Made by a program: the position numbers and the translations under genes. Positions 15,314 to 24,917 of a stretch of DNA of 25,007 bases are shown one piece after another. Origin of the DNA: Kiritimatiellia bacterium (GTDB lineage: Bacteria; Verrucomicrobiota; Kiritimatiellia; RFP12; UBA1067); contig JAEDMC010000016.1 in NCBI GenBank assembly GCA_016303225.1, positions 1 through 25,007 of the forward strand, in the 5' to 3' direction. The notes under the pieces are model-generated. The model searched no databases and was not told where the DNA came from. It worked only from the letters and a program-made list of their open reading frames with translations. The first letter of the stretch is position 1; the number at the start of each line of letters is the position of its first letter.

Positions 15314-15954
15314 TGAGTGCATTCCCCGTCACCTCCGTCACGCTGATCGCGAAGATCAAGAACCTCGCCCCGGGCGAGGATTCCGCGGCTTGGGTCCGCT
15401 TCTGGGACACTTACCAGGGCGCAATCCGTGCGTTCGCCGCGCTGAAGGGCGGCGAGCAGAACGCAGATGACATCGTCATGCAGGTCCTTGGCAAACTCGT
15501 TGACGTGTTGCGGAGTGGGCAGTATACGCCTGACAAGGGGAAGTTCCATTCCTATCTCGCCACGATGATTGTTAACGAGGTGCACATGGCGCATCGCAAG
15601 GATGTCGTGCGGCAGAAGGACAAGAGCATCCCGATTGATTCGCCGGTCGGAGGAGACGAGGGTGGAAAGACCGTCGCCGACACGCTGGCTGCGCAAAGCG
15701 GATCGCCGGATGAACTGGACGATGACTGGCGCAAGGCGGTTCTCGCGAGCGCGCGCGAGCATGTCCTCATGCACACCGCCCTTTCTGACCGTGACCGCCA
15801 GGTTTACCGCGCATACGCGATGGAAGGGGAGGATATCGGCGAAGTTGCGAAGAAATTCGGGCTCTCCCGGAATTCGGTGAGCCAGATCAAAACACGCATC
15901 GAAAAGCGCATTGTCGCCGCAGGGCGGGAGATGATTGCAAAGGAGGGGTTGTGA
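15313..15954 (+). CDS. ECF-family RNA polymerase sigma factor
   Basis: 213 residues with the two-domain ECF layout. Region 2 (~20-95) includes FWDTYQGAIRAFA, the NADDIVMQVL motif and the conserved helix KGKFHSYLATMIVNEV. A variable acidic linker (~105-145) follows. Region 4 (~155-200) has the helix-turn-helix DIGEVAKKFGLSRNSVSQIK, which contacts the -35 element. It directs RNA polymerase to a dedicated set of promoters. ATG 15313 overlaps the kinase stop, and its own stop overlaps the GTG of the next gene. No anti-sigma factor is encoded nearby. STK-linked ECF sigma factors are known in planctomycete-type bacteria and in Vibrio (the EcfP/PknT pair), so control by phosphorylation is a reasonable inference. 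Confidence 0.88.
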   Translation: MSAFPVTSVTLIAKIKNLAPGEDSAAWVRFWDTYQGAIRAFAALKGGEQNADDIVMQVLGKLVDVLRSGQYTPDKGKFHSYLATMIVNEVHMAHRKDVVRQKDKSIPIDSPVGGDEGGKTVADTLAAQSGSPDELDDDWRKAVLASAREHVLMHTALSDRDRQVYRAYAMEGEDIGEVAKKFGLSRNSVSQIKTRIEKRIVAAGREMIAKEGL

Positions 15955-16616
15955 GGAAGGTTGTTGTCGGCATTCTGGCGTTAGCTGTCATTGTTGCGGT
16001 GATTGTGTTCTTGTCTGCTCGAGAGGACACGAGCAGTACGGATGAGACCGTACTGCGCCTGCCCTCAGGCGCAGGCGCGCGAAGGACCGCGCGCCCTGCC
16101 GACGAAGGGACGGCTACGGTAGGGGGCGACGTCCTCGGCGCCCCGCAATCGCAAGACGAAGAAGCTTCGGCCAAAGACGATTCCGAGGAGGATCCCGAGA
16201 CCGAGGAGCCTCAAACCGAAGAGGAGAAGCGAGAGGCCGCGGAAGAGAAGCTTGTCAACGACTTCGACGACTTGACCGACAAGTGGCAGGAAGCATCGAA
16301 GAAGAGTGTCACGATGTCTGACATCGACAATTTCGTGAAGATGTTCCGCAGTGTCCCCAAAGATCGTCAGGGCGAGTGCATACACCGGGCGCTGAACCTC
16401 ATTCCGGATGAGAATGTGATGCTTCTCGCGGGCGTATTGATGGACAAGTCGATGAATAAGGAGATCGTCGAGACGGTCTACAACGATATCCTCAATCGCG
16501 ATGAGGATGTCAAGAAGCCGATTCTGCAGCAGATTTTCAAGGACAAGTCCCATCCCTGCTGGGCGGATACCGCCTGGATCCTCGATGTCACCGGTGAACT
16601 CCAAAAGGACAACTAA
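15951..16616 (+). CDS. Single-span membrane protein of the kinase operon, HEAT-like
   Basis: 221 residues. The GTG start overlaps the ECF stop (GTGA) and is preceded by AAGGAGG at 15940-15946. Residues 4-21 are one hydrophobic span after a basic N-terminus, so the rest is probably periplasmic. A low-complexity linker (~23-95) is Gly/Ala/Arg-rich, then strongly Asp/Glu-rich, and its first half is encoded by consecutive DNA hairpins. The C-terminal ~120 residues are helical (HRALNLIPDENVMLLAGVL, KEIVETVYNDILN, KKPILQQIF) and resemble part of the 10261-11175 product. It is the last intact gene of the operon. It may be the envelope partner or anchor of the kinase; this is inference. Confidence 0.75.
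   Translation: MRKVVVGILALAVIVAVIVFLSAREDTSSTDETVLRLPSGAGARRTARPADEGTATVGGDVLGAPQSQDEEASAKDDSEEDPETEEPQTEEEKREAAEEKLVNDFDDLTDKWQEASKKSVTMSDIDNFVKMFRSVPKDRQGECIHRALNLIPDENVMLLAGVLMDKSMNKEIVETVYNDILNRDEDVKKPILQQIFKDKSHPCWADTAWILDVTGELQKDN
16034..16144 (+). repeat. Run of consecutive perfect hairpins inside a coding sequence
   Basis: CAGTACGG/CCGTACTG (16034-16055), TGCGCCTG/CAGGCGCA (16054-16073) and GGCGCGC/GCGCGCC (16074-16095) follow one another with 4-8 nt loops. GCCG/CGGC (16098-16114) and GGGGCG/CGCCCC (16123-16144) come next. All fall in the linker of the membrane protein after its span. This may be a palindromic element inserted in frame. Confidence 0.6.
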
Positions 16617-16737
16617 TCGAGCCATCGTCTCGCTTGGTTCCAACATTGAGCCGAGGGCGGAATACCTGAGGAAGGCGATTGCCGCGCTCTCGGCTTTGCC
16701 GGAACCGACCTTTGAAAAGGCCAGCTCCTTTCAGGGA
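16617..16737 (+). pseudogene. folK: Truncated 5' fragment of folK (HPPK)
   Basis: Read from the CGA at 16618, the sequence encodes RAIVSLGSNIEPRAEYL, then RKAIAALSALPEPTFEKASSF. This matches the N-terminus of 6-hydroxymethyl-dihydropterin pyrophosphokinase, the enzyme that pyrophosphorylates hydroxymethyl-dihydropterin in folate synthesis. Similarity stops at about 16735, just before the expected TxP motif, and a stop codon follows at 16774. No start codon is available. The junction reads AACTAATCGAGCC, where one extra G (TAATGCGAGCC) would give the usual TAATG overlap with the preceding gene. The catalytic part is absent, so it is non-functional. Either the downstream CotH-gene region replaced the rest of folK, or the assembly joined here wrongly. 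Confidence 0.75.
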
Positions 16738-16834
16738 ATCCGTCAACTCCGGGAGGGTGATTGCGGCAAACACTAGCGAGAACGAGGGTGAACTAAATCA
16801 CCATGAAAATTGGGGACCTCCAGCTGAAGCTCGC

Positions 16835-16863
16835 TTTACAAGCCAAACCAAAACTGCTACAAT
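16835..16863 (+). promoter_or_regulatory. Sigma70-type promoter for the CotH surface protein gene
   Basis: TTTACA (16835-16840) and TACAAT (16858-16863) match the consensus at 5 of 6 positions each, with an ideal 17-bp spacer. The transcript would start near 16870 and carry a leader of about 95 nt. Unlike the three other first genes of transcription units, this one has a conventional leader and Shine-Dalgarno. The rest of the 16738-16965 gap shows only a weak 5-bp hairpin at 16787-16802. Confidence 0.6.
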
Positions 16864-16946
16864 ACTGACATCAACCAAGAGAGCTTCGTCAGCACAGGGC
16901 TATGCTACGGGTGTTGCACTGGCTACTGGCCGGCGGGTTATTTTGG

Positions 16947-16954
16947 GAAGGAGG
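16947..16954 (+). promoter_or_regulatory. Strong ribosome binding site for the CotH gene
   Basis: AAGGAGGG precedes ATG 16966 by 11 nt. A second in-frame ATG at 16972 also works. Both give the same signal peptide. Confidence 0.6.
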
Positions 16955-16965
16955 GTAATTGTAGT

Positions 16966-19900
16966 ATGAGTATGAGGAGCCTTTTGGCGTCTGTTGGGGT
17001 CGCCTGTGTTGCAGCCTCGGCGTCTGCTGAGCTGGAAATTACTGAAATCTGCGCGCGCTGCCAGTCGAAGGTGCCTGCGCAAAAAGATCTTGGTTGGGTC
17101 GAGTTGTACAACAACGGCACCGAGGCGGTGAACCTTGCGAACTACAAGCTCCTGCGCACCAATCGCGGCAAAGCACCTGCACCTGCGAATATCTCCGCGC
17201 TCTGTGACCGTACGGTCGAGCCTGGTGCCTACACCGTCGTTTATACGAGTGAAATGTTCGCTAACGGCGCGGCGGCAACGGAGGTCGCAAGCTACACCTA
17301 CGGCAATTACGGCGAAATCATGGTGCTGCCGCAGAAAGTCAACCAGAAGAAGTACCCGATGGTGCAGCTTTACAAAGCCGCCGACGATACTCTGCTCCAG
17401 ACGGTGGTCGTGCCGGTCGATTTGGCGGACAATAAATCCTACACGACTCAGAATGGCACTCGCCAAATCCTTGCCACCCCCACTCCTGGCGCGGCGAACA
17501 ATACGACTGATGCCGTTGCCTACGGTCCGAACATTATCCTCTCTGTACGGTGTCAAAAAAGCCCTCGACCCTTGGCAAGCGTTTCCTCTCGCGAAAGTGG
17601 GCGAAGCCTACTCGGTCTCCTTCCCGGTCAACCCGATCGACCTGAGCACTTCCCCTGACGACGCCATCCAGTCGGTCACGCTCCTTTATCGCGTCGACAC
17701 CGGAACTACGATAATCGCTGCTGACGAAGTTCCCATGAGCAAGACCACGTCGGCTGACAAACTGCTCGGCGATGTCTATACCGCAACTATCCCCGCCTCG
17801 GCCATCACGCCCCCCGGCGCTCGCGTCCTTTTCGCCGCGAATATTACCGACGGCGCAAACCGCACCTTCCGCTCGCCATCGTTCAAAAATCCCGACGACG
17901 GCTATGAATGGTATGGCACGATTGTCGAGCCGACGGCCGAACAGCTTTCCTCGACCTTGCAGACGCTGCATCTTTTCGTCGATGCGAACAGTAAGCTGCA
18001 AATGGATAAGGACACCGACGATCAGAATCTTACGGTCGTTCCCTACAACGCGCGCTGCGGCATCTACGATTCTCAGACCGGTTTTTATTACGATAATGTC
18101 CGCATCGACCTGCGCGGCAATACGAGCGCCTCGTTCGCGAAGAAATCGCATGGTTTGCGCTTCAACAAGTCCCAGCCCCTGACTTGCACCGACCCCGTGA
18201 CGGGCACGAAAGTGACAGAAATCCGCAAGAGTTCCTTCACCTCCGAATATGCCGACCCCTCGTTCTTGCGCCAGCACCTTGCGTTCAAGCTCTTCAACGA
18301 CTACGGTTCGAGCGCACCTTTCCACTATCCCGTGCGCCTCAATCGGAACGGCGAATTCTACCAGCTCGCGTTCCACTCCGAGCGCTTCACCGACGAGCTG
18401 ATCGAAGATTGCTACGGTTACGACCCCCTGGGCTATTCCTATAAGAATGTCGGCAACTTCAACGGTATCACGACCAATGCCGGCTCGATTGAGAAGAAGA
18501 CGCCAGACGACGATAACGAGAAGGATCTTGCCCAGCTCACCACGTTCATCGGTAAAATCGCCGCTGCCGCCCAAATCGGGGTTGATACTGATTTTGCCGC
18601 GTCTCCCACCTATTCGGCCGCCCTCACCAAGGTCGTGGTCGAGAATTTCGATCTCCCCGCGTGGATCAACTATCTTGCCCTCGCGCGCATCACCCATGAA
18701 AACGACGATGTTTGGGCGAACCTTTCGGCCTACTACGATATCAACGGACTGGGTACTTGGAAGCCGCTCGCCTACGATATGAACTTGTCGTTCGGCCAGT
18801 ACTATAACGACGTTTCTAGCATGAGTGGCAGTGGCATCACGGCCGACGACGATGCGTTCAAGTCGCACCCGTTCTACGGCGGCTACCATGTCCGCGTAGA
18901 GGCGCTGAAGACCGATAAATCGCGCTGCTGCCGCGCGGTCGAAGCCGTCTGGCAGTCCGAGAAATTCCGCCGCCTCTACCTTCGGCGTTTGCGCACGCTG
19001 ATGGACGAGATCCTCAAGGAGCCGGGCACCGCCAAGGAAGCTACGCCATTTTGGCAGTACGCTTCGTCGATTACCAACGCGATCGTGGCGGATGCCGTGC
19101 TCGACCGCGCCAAGACCCCGATTTACAACACGTGCAACAAAATCTGGAACTGGGGTAGCTCGGCCTACAAGATGACCGTAGCCGACGGCATGGAAGATAT
19201 TTGGAACAATTATGTCGAAAAGCGCCGCGTCCACCTTTACAACACCCACTCGGTAACTAACACCGCCAAGGAGGTCGGCTACGGCAGCGCGTTCAACGCC
19301 GGCATTCCGCTTGCCCAAAGTTCGATTGAAACGCTTGCGGCCGGTTTTTCGATCGAGAACGTTAATAACGACGGTTCGTTCACGGCGACGGATAAGATTG
19401 TCATCAAAAACGCCAATGACGAGGCTGTCGACATGTCGGGGTGGAAAATGACCGGCGCGATAACCTACACCTTCCCCGCCGGCTCGGTGATTGACGCCAA
19501 TGGCACCATCACCGTCGTTGCCGACCGCAAGGCTTACGTCGCGGCCAATACCGCCACGCTCACTGACGAGGTGCTGCTCGGCAACGCCGTCTTCGCTGGC
19601 GAGGGCACAGTGGACCTCCTTGCCGCCGATGAAACGACGGTCATCCAGGGCGAGCTGGTGGAAGCCCCTGAGCCTGCCGAACCCGAGGGACCAGTCGCGG
19701 CAGATCCGAACGTCGTTTGGAATTCCGACGGCGGAATGTTCGTCTACGAGAACTTCGGCCGTGCGGTGAAACTCACGGTCAATTTCGAGACCACCGAACC
19801 GCTAATCAATTTTCCGGTGCTCGTGAAACTCGCCGAGAATTCGCTCCCCGGCTTCACTTACGCCGACTTCTACAACGACGCTGGCGCCGACCTCGTCTTC

Positions 19901-22900
19901 GTCGACGATGCGGGCAAGGTGATTCCGCATGAAATCGACACTTGGGACCGCTCTGGCACATCGCTCGTCTGGGTCAAGGTTCCCGTGGTCACCAATGGGG
20001 CGACCTTCGCCATGTGCTACCGTAGCGCGAATGACGGCTCGAAGCTCGCTACGGACGGAGTGTGGAATGATTACACAGGCGTCTGGCATTTGGGCGAGAC
20101 GGGTGATGGCGTCCAAACCGTTCTCGACTCGACTGCCAACGACCTCGATATGGTGTCGCACGCGAACTCGCGTGCCGAGGTTTCCGGTCCTGTCGGCGCG
20201 GCGCGGCGGATCTCGACTCTAGGCGGCAACTCCGAGAATAATGGGCGCGTGTTTCTTGATCTCAGTCAGGACGCCGAGAAGAAGGCCAAGGTTGATGATC
20301 TCGGCACCTCGTTCGTCGCCTCCTTCTGGGCGAAATTGTCCGGCGCTCCAGATTGGGCGTATTTAATCGGGCGCAAGGCAACCGATAATGATCTTAGCTG
20401 GGCTATGCAGTTTAACAGTGCTAGCGATCAAAAAAGCATCCGCATCTTTACTGATGCAAATAATCAGTCTCAAAAAATAACAGTGAATGAATTTGCTAAC
20501 CTGAAAACCGCCTGGATAAAGGTCGATTTAGTTTACAATAACAACAACTTTATTGTTTATTGCAACGGTGCGTTAGCGAGCCAGGGCAACACCCTGAACA
20601 ACACGACAGCGAAACAACAAGGCGACTTCGCCTTCGGCGGCTGCGCCGGAAAGGGTTATGGCTCGTTCAATGGCTGGATGGACGAAGTGCGCCTGCGCAA
20701 GGGTGTTCCTTCTGCGGCCTGGGTGGCGGCCGACCATGCTACCCAAGCTACCGATACGTTCCTCGCGGCCGCGCCGGTCGTCGAAATCGCCGAAAAGCCC
20801 ATTCCTGTCGTGGATTTGCAACTCGTTGATTCGGGGGCGCGATATGTCCAATTTTCCGCAAAGGCGGGCAACTTTGGAGGAGCAGCGACCTCGTGCGCCG
20901 TTGAATACAAGCTGTGGGCTGATGGCGATGCGGAACCGGCTCATTACACGAAGCTTATCGATTCCTTGGTGCTTAATGAAACGGCAGGGAAATTAGTGAC
21001 CGGTCTTTCGCCGGAAAGCAAATATTGCTATAAGCTACGCGCCAACAATTCACTCTCGGGCGGCACTTCCGAAGATGTTTATGGCGAGTTCACGACCGGC
21101 GGCACGGGCGAACCTGGCGATGGCGGCGATCGCTATCGCGTCTACAATGACTATGTGCACAAGTATATTATCGGCACGGAGGATATGACCTTCACGCCGC
21201 CATCGTATGTTACAAAATTCACCGCCTTGATTGTTGGCGGCGGCGGTGCGGGCGGTTATCGCCATGGCGGCGGCGGCGGCGCGGGCGGTCTGGTCTATAC
21301 AGAAGTTAATGTCAGTCCCGGCGAAACCTTCACCGTAAGTGTAGGCGCAGGCGGTGTTGCGTCGACCGATATCGGCGTCCTTGGTTCCAATGGCGGCGAT
21401 TCTACGCTATCCAAGAACGGCGAAGTAATTCGTCGCGCTGTGGGCGGTGGTGCAGGCGGTAATTGCTATGTGAACCCTTCTGATAAGACCGGCAATAATT
21501 GGAGTTTGACCCAAGGGCGCGATGGCGGTTCCGGTGGCGGCAATGGCTACTTCAACTACGATTCGAACCTTGGTTCGACCTATGCCGTGGCGTACAATAA
21601 ACATCGCGGTCTAGGAGAGGCTGACCAGGGATTCAACGGCGGCGCCGCGAATGTTGGCCAAACGAGCATTACTGGTGCGAACTGTAATTATGGCAGCGTA
21701 TCCGGCGGCGGCGGCGGCGGCGCCGGCAAGGTCGGCGGCGACGCGTCCGAAGATGATCCGCCGGGAGCCGGTGCGGGCGGCGCGGGTAAGCAATACGACA
21801 TCTCAGGCAAAACCGTCTATTACGCCGGCGGCGGCGCCGGTGGCACGCTTAATGTAAATAACAAAAACACCTTGTCTATCGGCGGCGCGGGCGGCGGCGG
21901 CAATGGCGGCTGGTATACGACGATGGCTACGCCCGGCGTGGACGGACTCGGCGGCGGCGGCGGCGGCGGCTCGGACGAGGCAGGCTATTACCAAGGAGCA
22001 AATGGCGGCAGCGGTTGCGTCTATATCCGCTATTCCGTGCAAGGCGATGGCGCAGGCAGCGCGAAGCCAGTCGGCTCGCTCACGGCGGCAGCGTTGGCGG
22101 ACGGATTAATGAAGGTCAAGATTGACTACCGCGCCGCCTGGGCCGGCGAAGGATATGAGGTGTGCGATGTCTACGCCGCCTACGGCACGACGCCCAATGC
22201 GCTTACGGGCGAGGCCTTGATTGCCCAGGGCACTATCGGTACGGGTTCTGGCGAGTTCTCGCTCAATGCTCCCGACACCGTCTTCTATGTCCGTCTGCGG
22301 CTTAAGAATGCTTCAGGCGAGGTGAACGATTCCGACGATATCTACACGATTACGACCGGAAGCCTCAACGAAACACCCTCGACGGTATTGACGCTGGCAT
22401 CATCGTCTGTTGCCGGCGGCAATTTGTCCGCGACCATCAATTCGACGGCGGCAGGCACGGTTTGGCGTCTTATGGGCGTTGATTACTTCGGCGACACGCT
22501 GGAAGGGTGGACCAAGGAGTCGCTCGGGCCAATCGCGGCTAATGGTTCGCTTGAGGACACCGTTGCGATTGACGACGTCAGCTTCGTCCGCTATGCACTC
22601 GGGAAGTCCGACGGTTCCTACGAGTTTACCGAAACGATTGTCCTCGCGAAGCTGGACGTGCCCGCGCTCGGCGAACCGACTGCCACCGCCAATGCCATTT
22701 CGGCCACGGTGACGGGCGAAGCGACGAGTTTCGGACTCTCCGAGCGAGGCACCTTGCGCCTTTATGTGAGCAAAGTGAACGACATTGCCACCTGCAAGCT
22801 CAATCAGGAAATACACAACCAATCGACTGGAAACTACTCGATTGAACTGACCAATCTTGAGCCGCGCACTACTTACTACTACTATGTCGAGGTCTTAAGC

Positions 22901-24880
22901 GAAAACGGCGGCGCGGCGAAGAGCGAACTGAAAAGTTTCTCCACGCTCGGCGTGTCGCTCGCGTCGAGGCAGGCATCCGTCGACCAGCGCAATGTCACTT
23001 TCAGCGCCAAGTTCGGGCAGATTCCCTCCGACATTGATTCGGTCACGTTCAAACTTAAGATCTCCCTTGACGGTAGCGCCGGTGAGGAGGTTGAAGTAGC
23101 CAATAGCGTCACTGCGGATACGCCTTACACTCATATGGTGACTGCGGCGGCGTTCGGCTCCAAGTTTGAGACTGAGTATATCGCCGTCTGCACGGCTGGG
23201 GATAAGGTTTGGAGGCAGTCACTCGATAAGATTGCCGCCACCACCGTCGATACGGCGACATATACCTGGGGTGCCAATCCTCAAGGCGAGCTTTCCGGCA
23301 ATTGGAATGATCCTGCCCACTGGCAATGCAACAAGGAGCAGCGTAGCGATCTGCCCGGCGTGAACAACACAGTCCGTTTCGCGCCCGATGTCACCGAAGC
23401 ATATACGGTGACGCTGACAGCGGATACCATTGTCGGAAACATTGACTTCACTGGCAATACCGCACGGAATATTTCAATCGCGGGCAATGGGAAGCAGCTT
23501 TCTTACACATCGCTTGCGAGTCTGAACCACCAGCCCACCTCCGGACTTAAACTGACATTCGACAACGTCGTGTTGACAGGCATCAATGTTGCTCAGGCGA
23601 CGAGTTTCGTTCAAAATTGGCCAGACCTCACAACGGGGAATGTTGCCGCGGAACTTCGTTTTGTCAATAATTCGAGGGCTCAGTTTACTGGTTTCTTCTT
23701 TTGCGGGAACTCCAGCCGAGTTGAGGTTGCAAGCGGCTCGACGTTAACAGCAAACAAGTTTGCATTAGCAGGCAACGGCACCGTGGCTACAATCGACAAT
23801 GCGACTATTATTGCCAAGCAACACATCGTTCTTCCCGACAATGTCGACAACTCGAGTCTCACGATTGAGCTCAAGGGCGCAAACCCGCTTTTGAAGGCCG
23901 AGGGTACAGGCTTCCAGTGGTTCGGCGGCTACAACACCAATAGCGATCTGCCCGTAGTCTTCCGTTGCTTCGTCCCTGTCGGCGGATGGAAGAGCGCGCC
24001 GGTGCAGGACTATTCGACCACGACCAACGTCAATTATGGGGCATACCTCTTCGCCAAGCCGTATAATAATGGCGCGGTGCAGGCGAAGTTCCGCTTTGAG
24101 GTCGCGCCCGAGTCGCCGATTGTCGGCAGCGGTGTCGAACTGACTGCGATTCCGATTGTCACCACGGCGAATGGCATCTACACCAACAACGTCGAGGAAC
24201 TCACCGCTATCAACGACGCCAAACATGCGCTTTCAGGCGGCTTTGCGTACTCCGAGGCCATGAACAAGGGCGGCGATTATCCGCTCAATCTCGTCCTCAA
24301 CCTCAGTGCCGGCCAGATTGACGCAAGCGTGCCGGAAACCGATGACGGCACGGTTGAAGTCACCGGCGAGGGCGAGAACGCCGTGGCGGTGATTACGCCG
24401 AATGAAGGGGCAACTTCGGTGACGGTTACCGTGCCCGCTTCCTACACCGGCAAGATTCAGGTTCCTGCGTCCGTCGATACGGTCAGCGGCGTCACGCTTG
24501 CACAGCTCGTGGTTGTGGCGAATGCCCCATACGGCGAGACGACAGTCGATATCAGCGCGGCGTTCAAGAAAATCCTCGCCGAGAACGGCTCGATCACCAT
24601 CGCGCTCGATCCGGAAGCGTCGGTCCAAGTTGGCGACGAGACCATTGCGGTTCGTCCTTCGATCGTCGAAGCGGACGACGCGTCGATTGCCGACGGTTCC
24701 GTAGCGACCAAGACGATTCCTGGGCTTTACTATCAGCTGGTGCGGTGGAATTCGCTGGCGGCGGACAAGACCGAGACGACTGTGGTCGAGCCGACGCGCG
24801 CTACCGGTACGACGTTGAAGCTTACGGATCCCGATAAGCCTGCCGATACGGCATTCTACATTATCCGAGTTGAGAAGTAA
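16966..24880 (+). CDS. Giant secreted lamin-tail/CotH/LamG/Gly-rich surface protein, frameshifted
   Basis: The coding region is ~2640 codons but crosses from one frame to another near 17540; conceptually repaired, it is one protein. It begins with a signal peptide (1-21, ASA|E) and a lamin-tail domain (17029-17500; WVELYNNGTEAVNLANYKL). The CotH kinase-like domain spans ~17950-19260, with RGNTS...KKS (18113-18148) and YDMNLSFG (18773-18796). A second lamin-tail domain lies at ~19345-19660. DUF2341 follows at ~19755-20060 and a LamG-like jellyroll at ~20060-20750. An FN3-like domain (~20800-21090), a glycine-rich domain (~21220-22040) and further FN3-like repeats (to ~23230) come next. An autotransporter-type beta stretch starts at YTWGANPQG (~23260), and the protein ends in FYIIRVEK. 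CotH proteins phosphorylate protein Ser/Thr in spore coats; the role here is unknown. Probably a surface adhesin or effector. Confidence 0.75.
17533..17545 (+). other. +1 frameshift site in the CotH gene
   Basis: The upstream frame reads AYGPNIILS and then degenerates, with a stop just after 17650. The downstream frame picks up as LYGVKKALDPWQAFP from 17543. Both sides are clearly protein-like and belong to the same LTD-CotH architecture. The break lies in ATTATCCTCTCTG, where removing one base restores a single frame (NII-LYGVKK). It may be a true mutation, phase variation at the CTCTCT run, or a sequencing error. Confidence 0.7.
21227..22029 (+). repeat. GGC-rich tract encoding a glycine-rich domain
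   Basis: Many GGC-GGC runs encode poly-Gly patches (VGGGGAGGY, SGGGGGGAGKVGG, GGGGGGGSDEAG). They are spaced by hydrophobic segments typical of the Gly-rich domain seen in bacterial surface proteins and some phage tail tips. The tract is prone to slippage and assembly collapse. Confidence 0.65.
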
Positions 24881-24888
24881 GTCTCGAT

Positions 24889-24917
24889 GGTTGGTCGGCG
24901 CGCTGCGCCGACCAACC
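24889..24917 (+). terminator. Perfect 13-bp hairpin after the CotH gene
   Basis: GGTTGGTCGGCGC and GCGCCGACCAACC flank a 3-nt GCT loop, starting 8 nt after the stop codon. The position suits a transcription terminator or 3'-end stabiliser, but no T tract follows, so it is not a classical Rho-independent terminator. Being a near-perfect palindrome, it could act in both directions or be a copy of a dispersed palindromic repeat. Confidence 0.6.

Noticed and set aside
16803..16868. 21-codon ORF starting MKIGDLQLKLAL
   Set aside because: It overlaps the -35 and -10 boxes of the CotH-gene promoter and has no ribosome binding site, so chance is more likely.
17534..19318. 594-codon reverse-strand open frame opposite the CotH domain
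   Set aside because: No domain pattern, start context or promoter. The + strand encodes clear CotH motifs here.
21230..22040. CRISPR or tandem-repeat array suggested by recurrent GGCGGCGGC blocks
   Set aside because: Blocks are irregularly spaced, vary in length and stay in frame encoding glycine, so this is coding low complexity.
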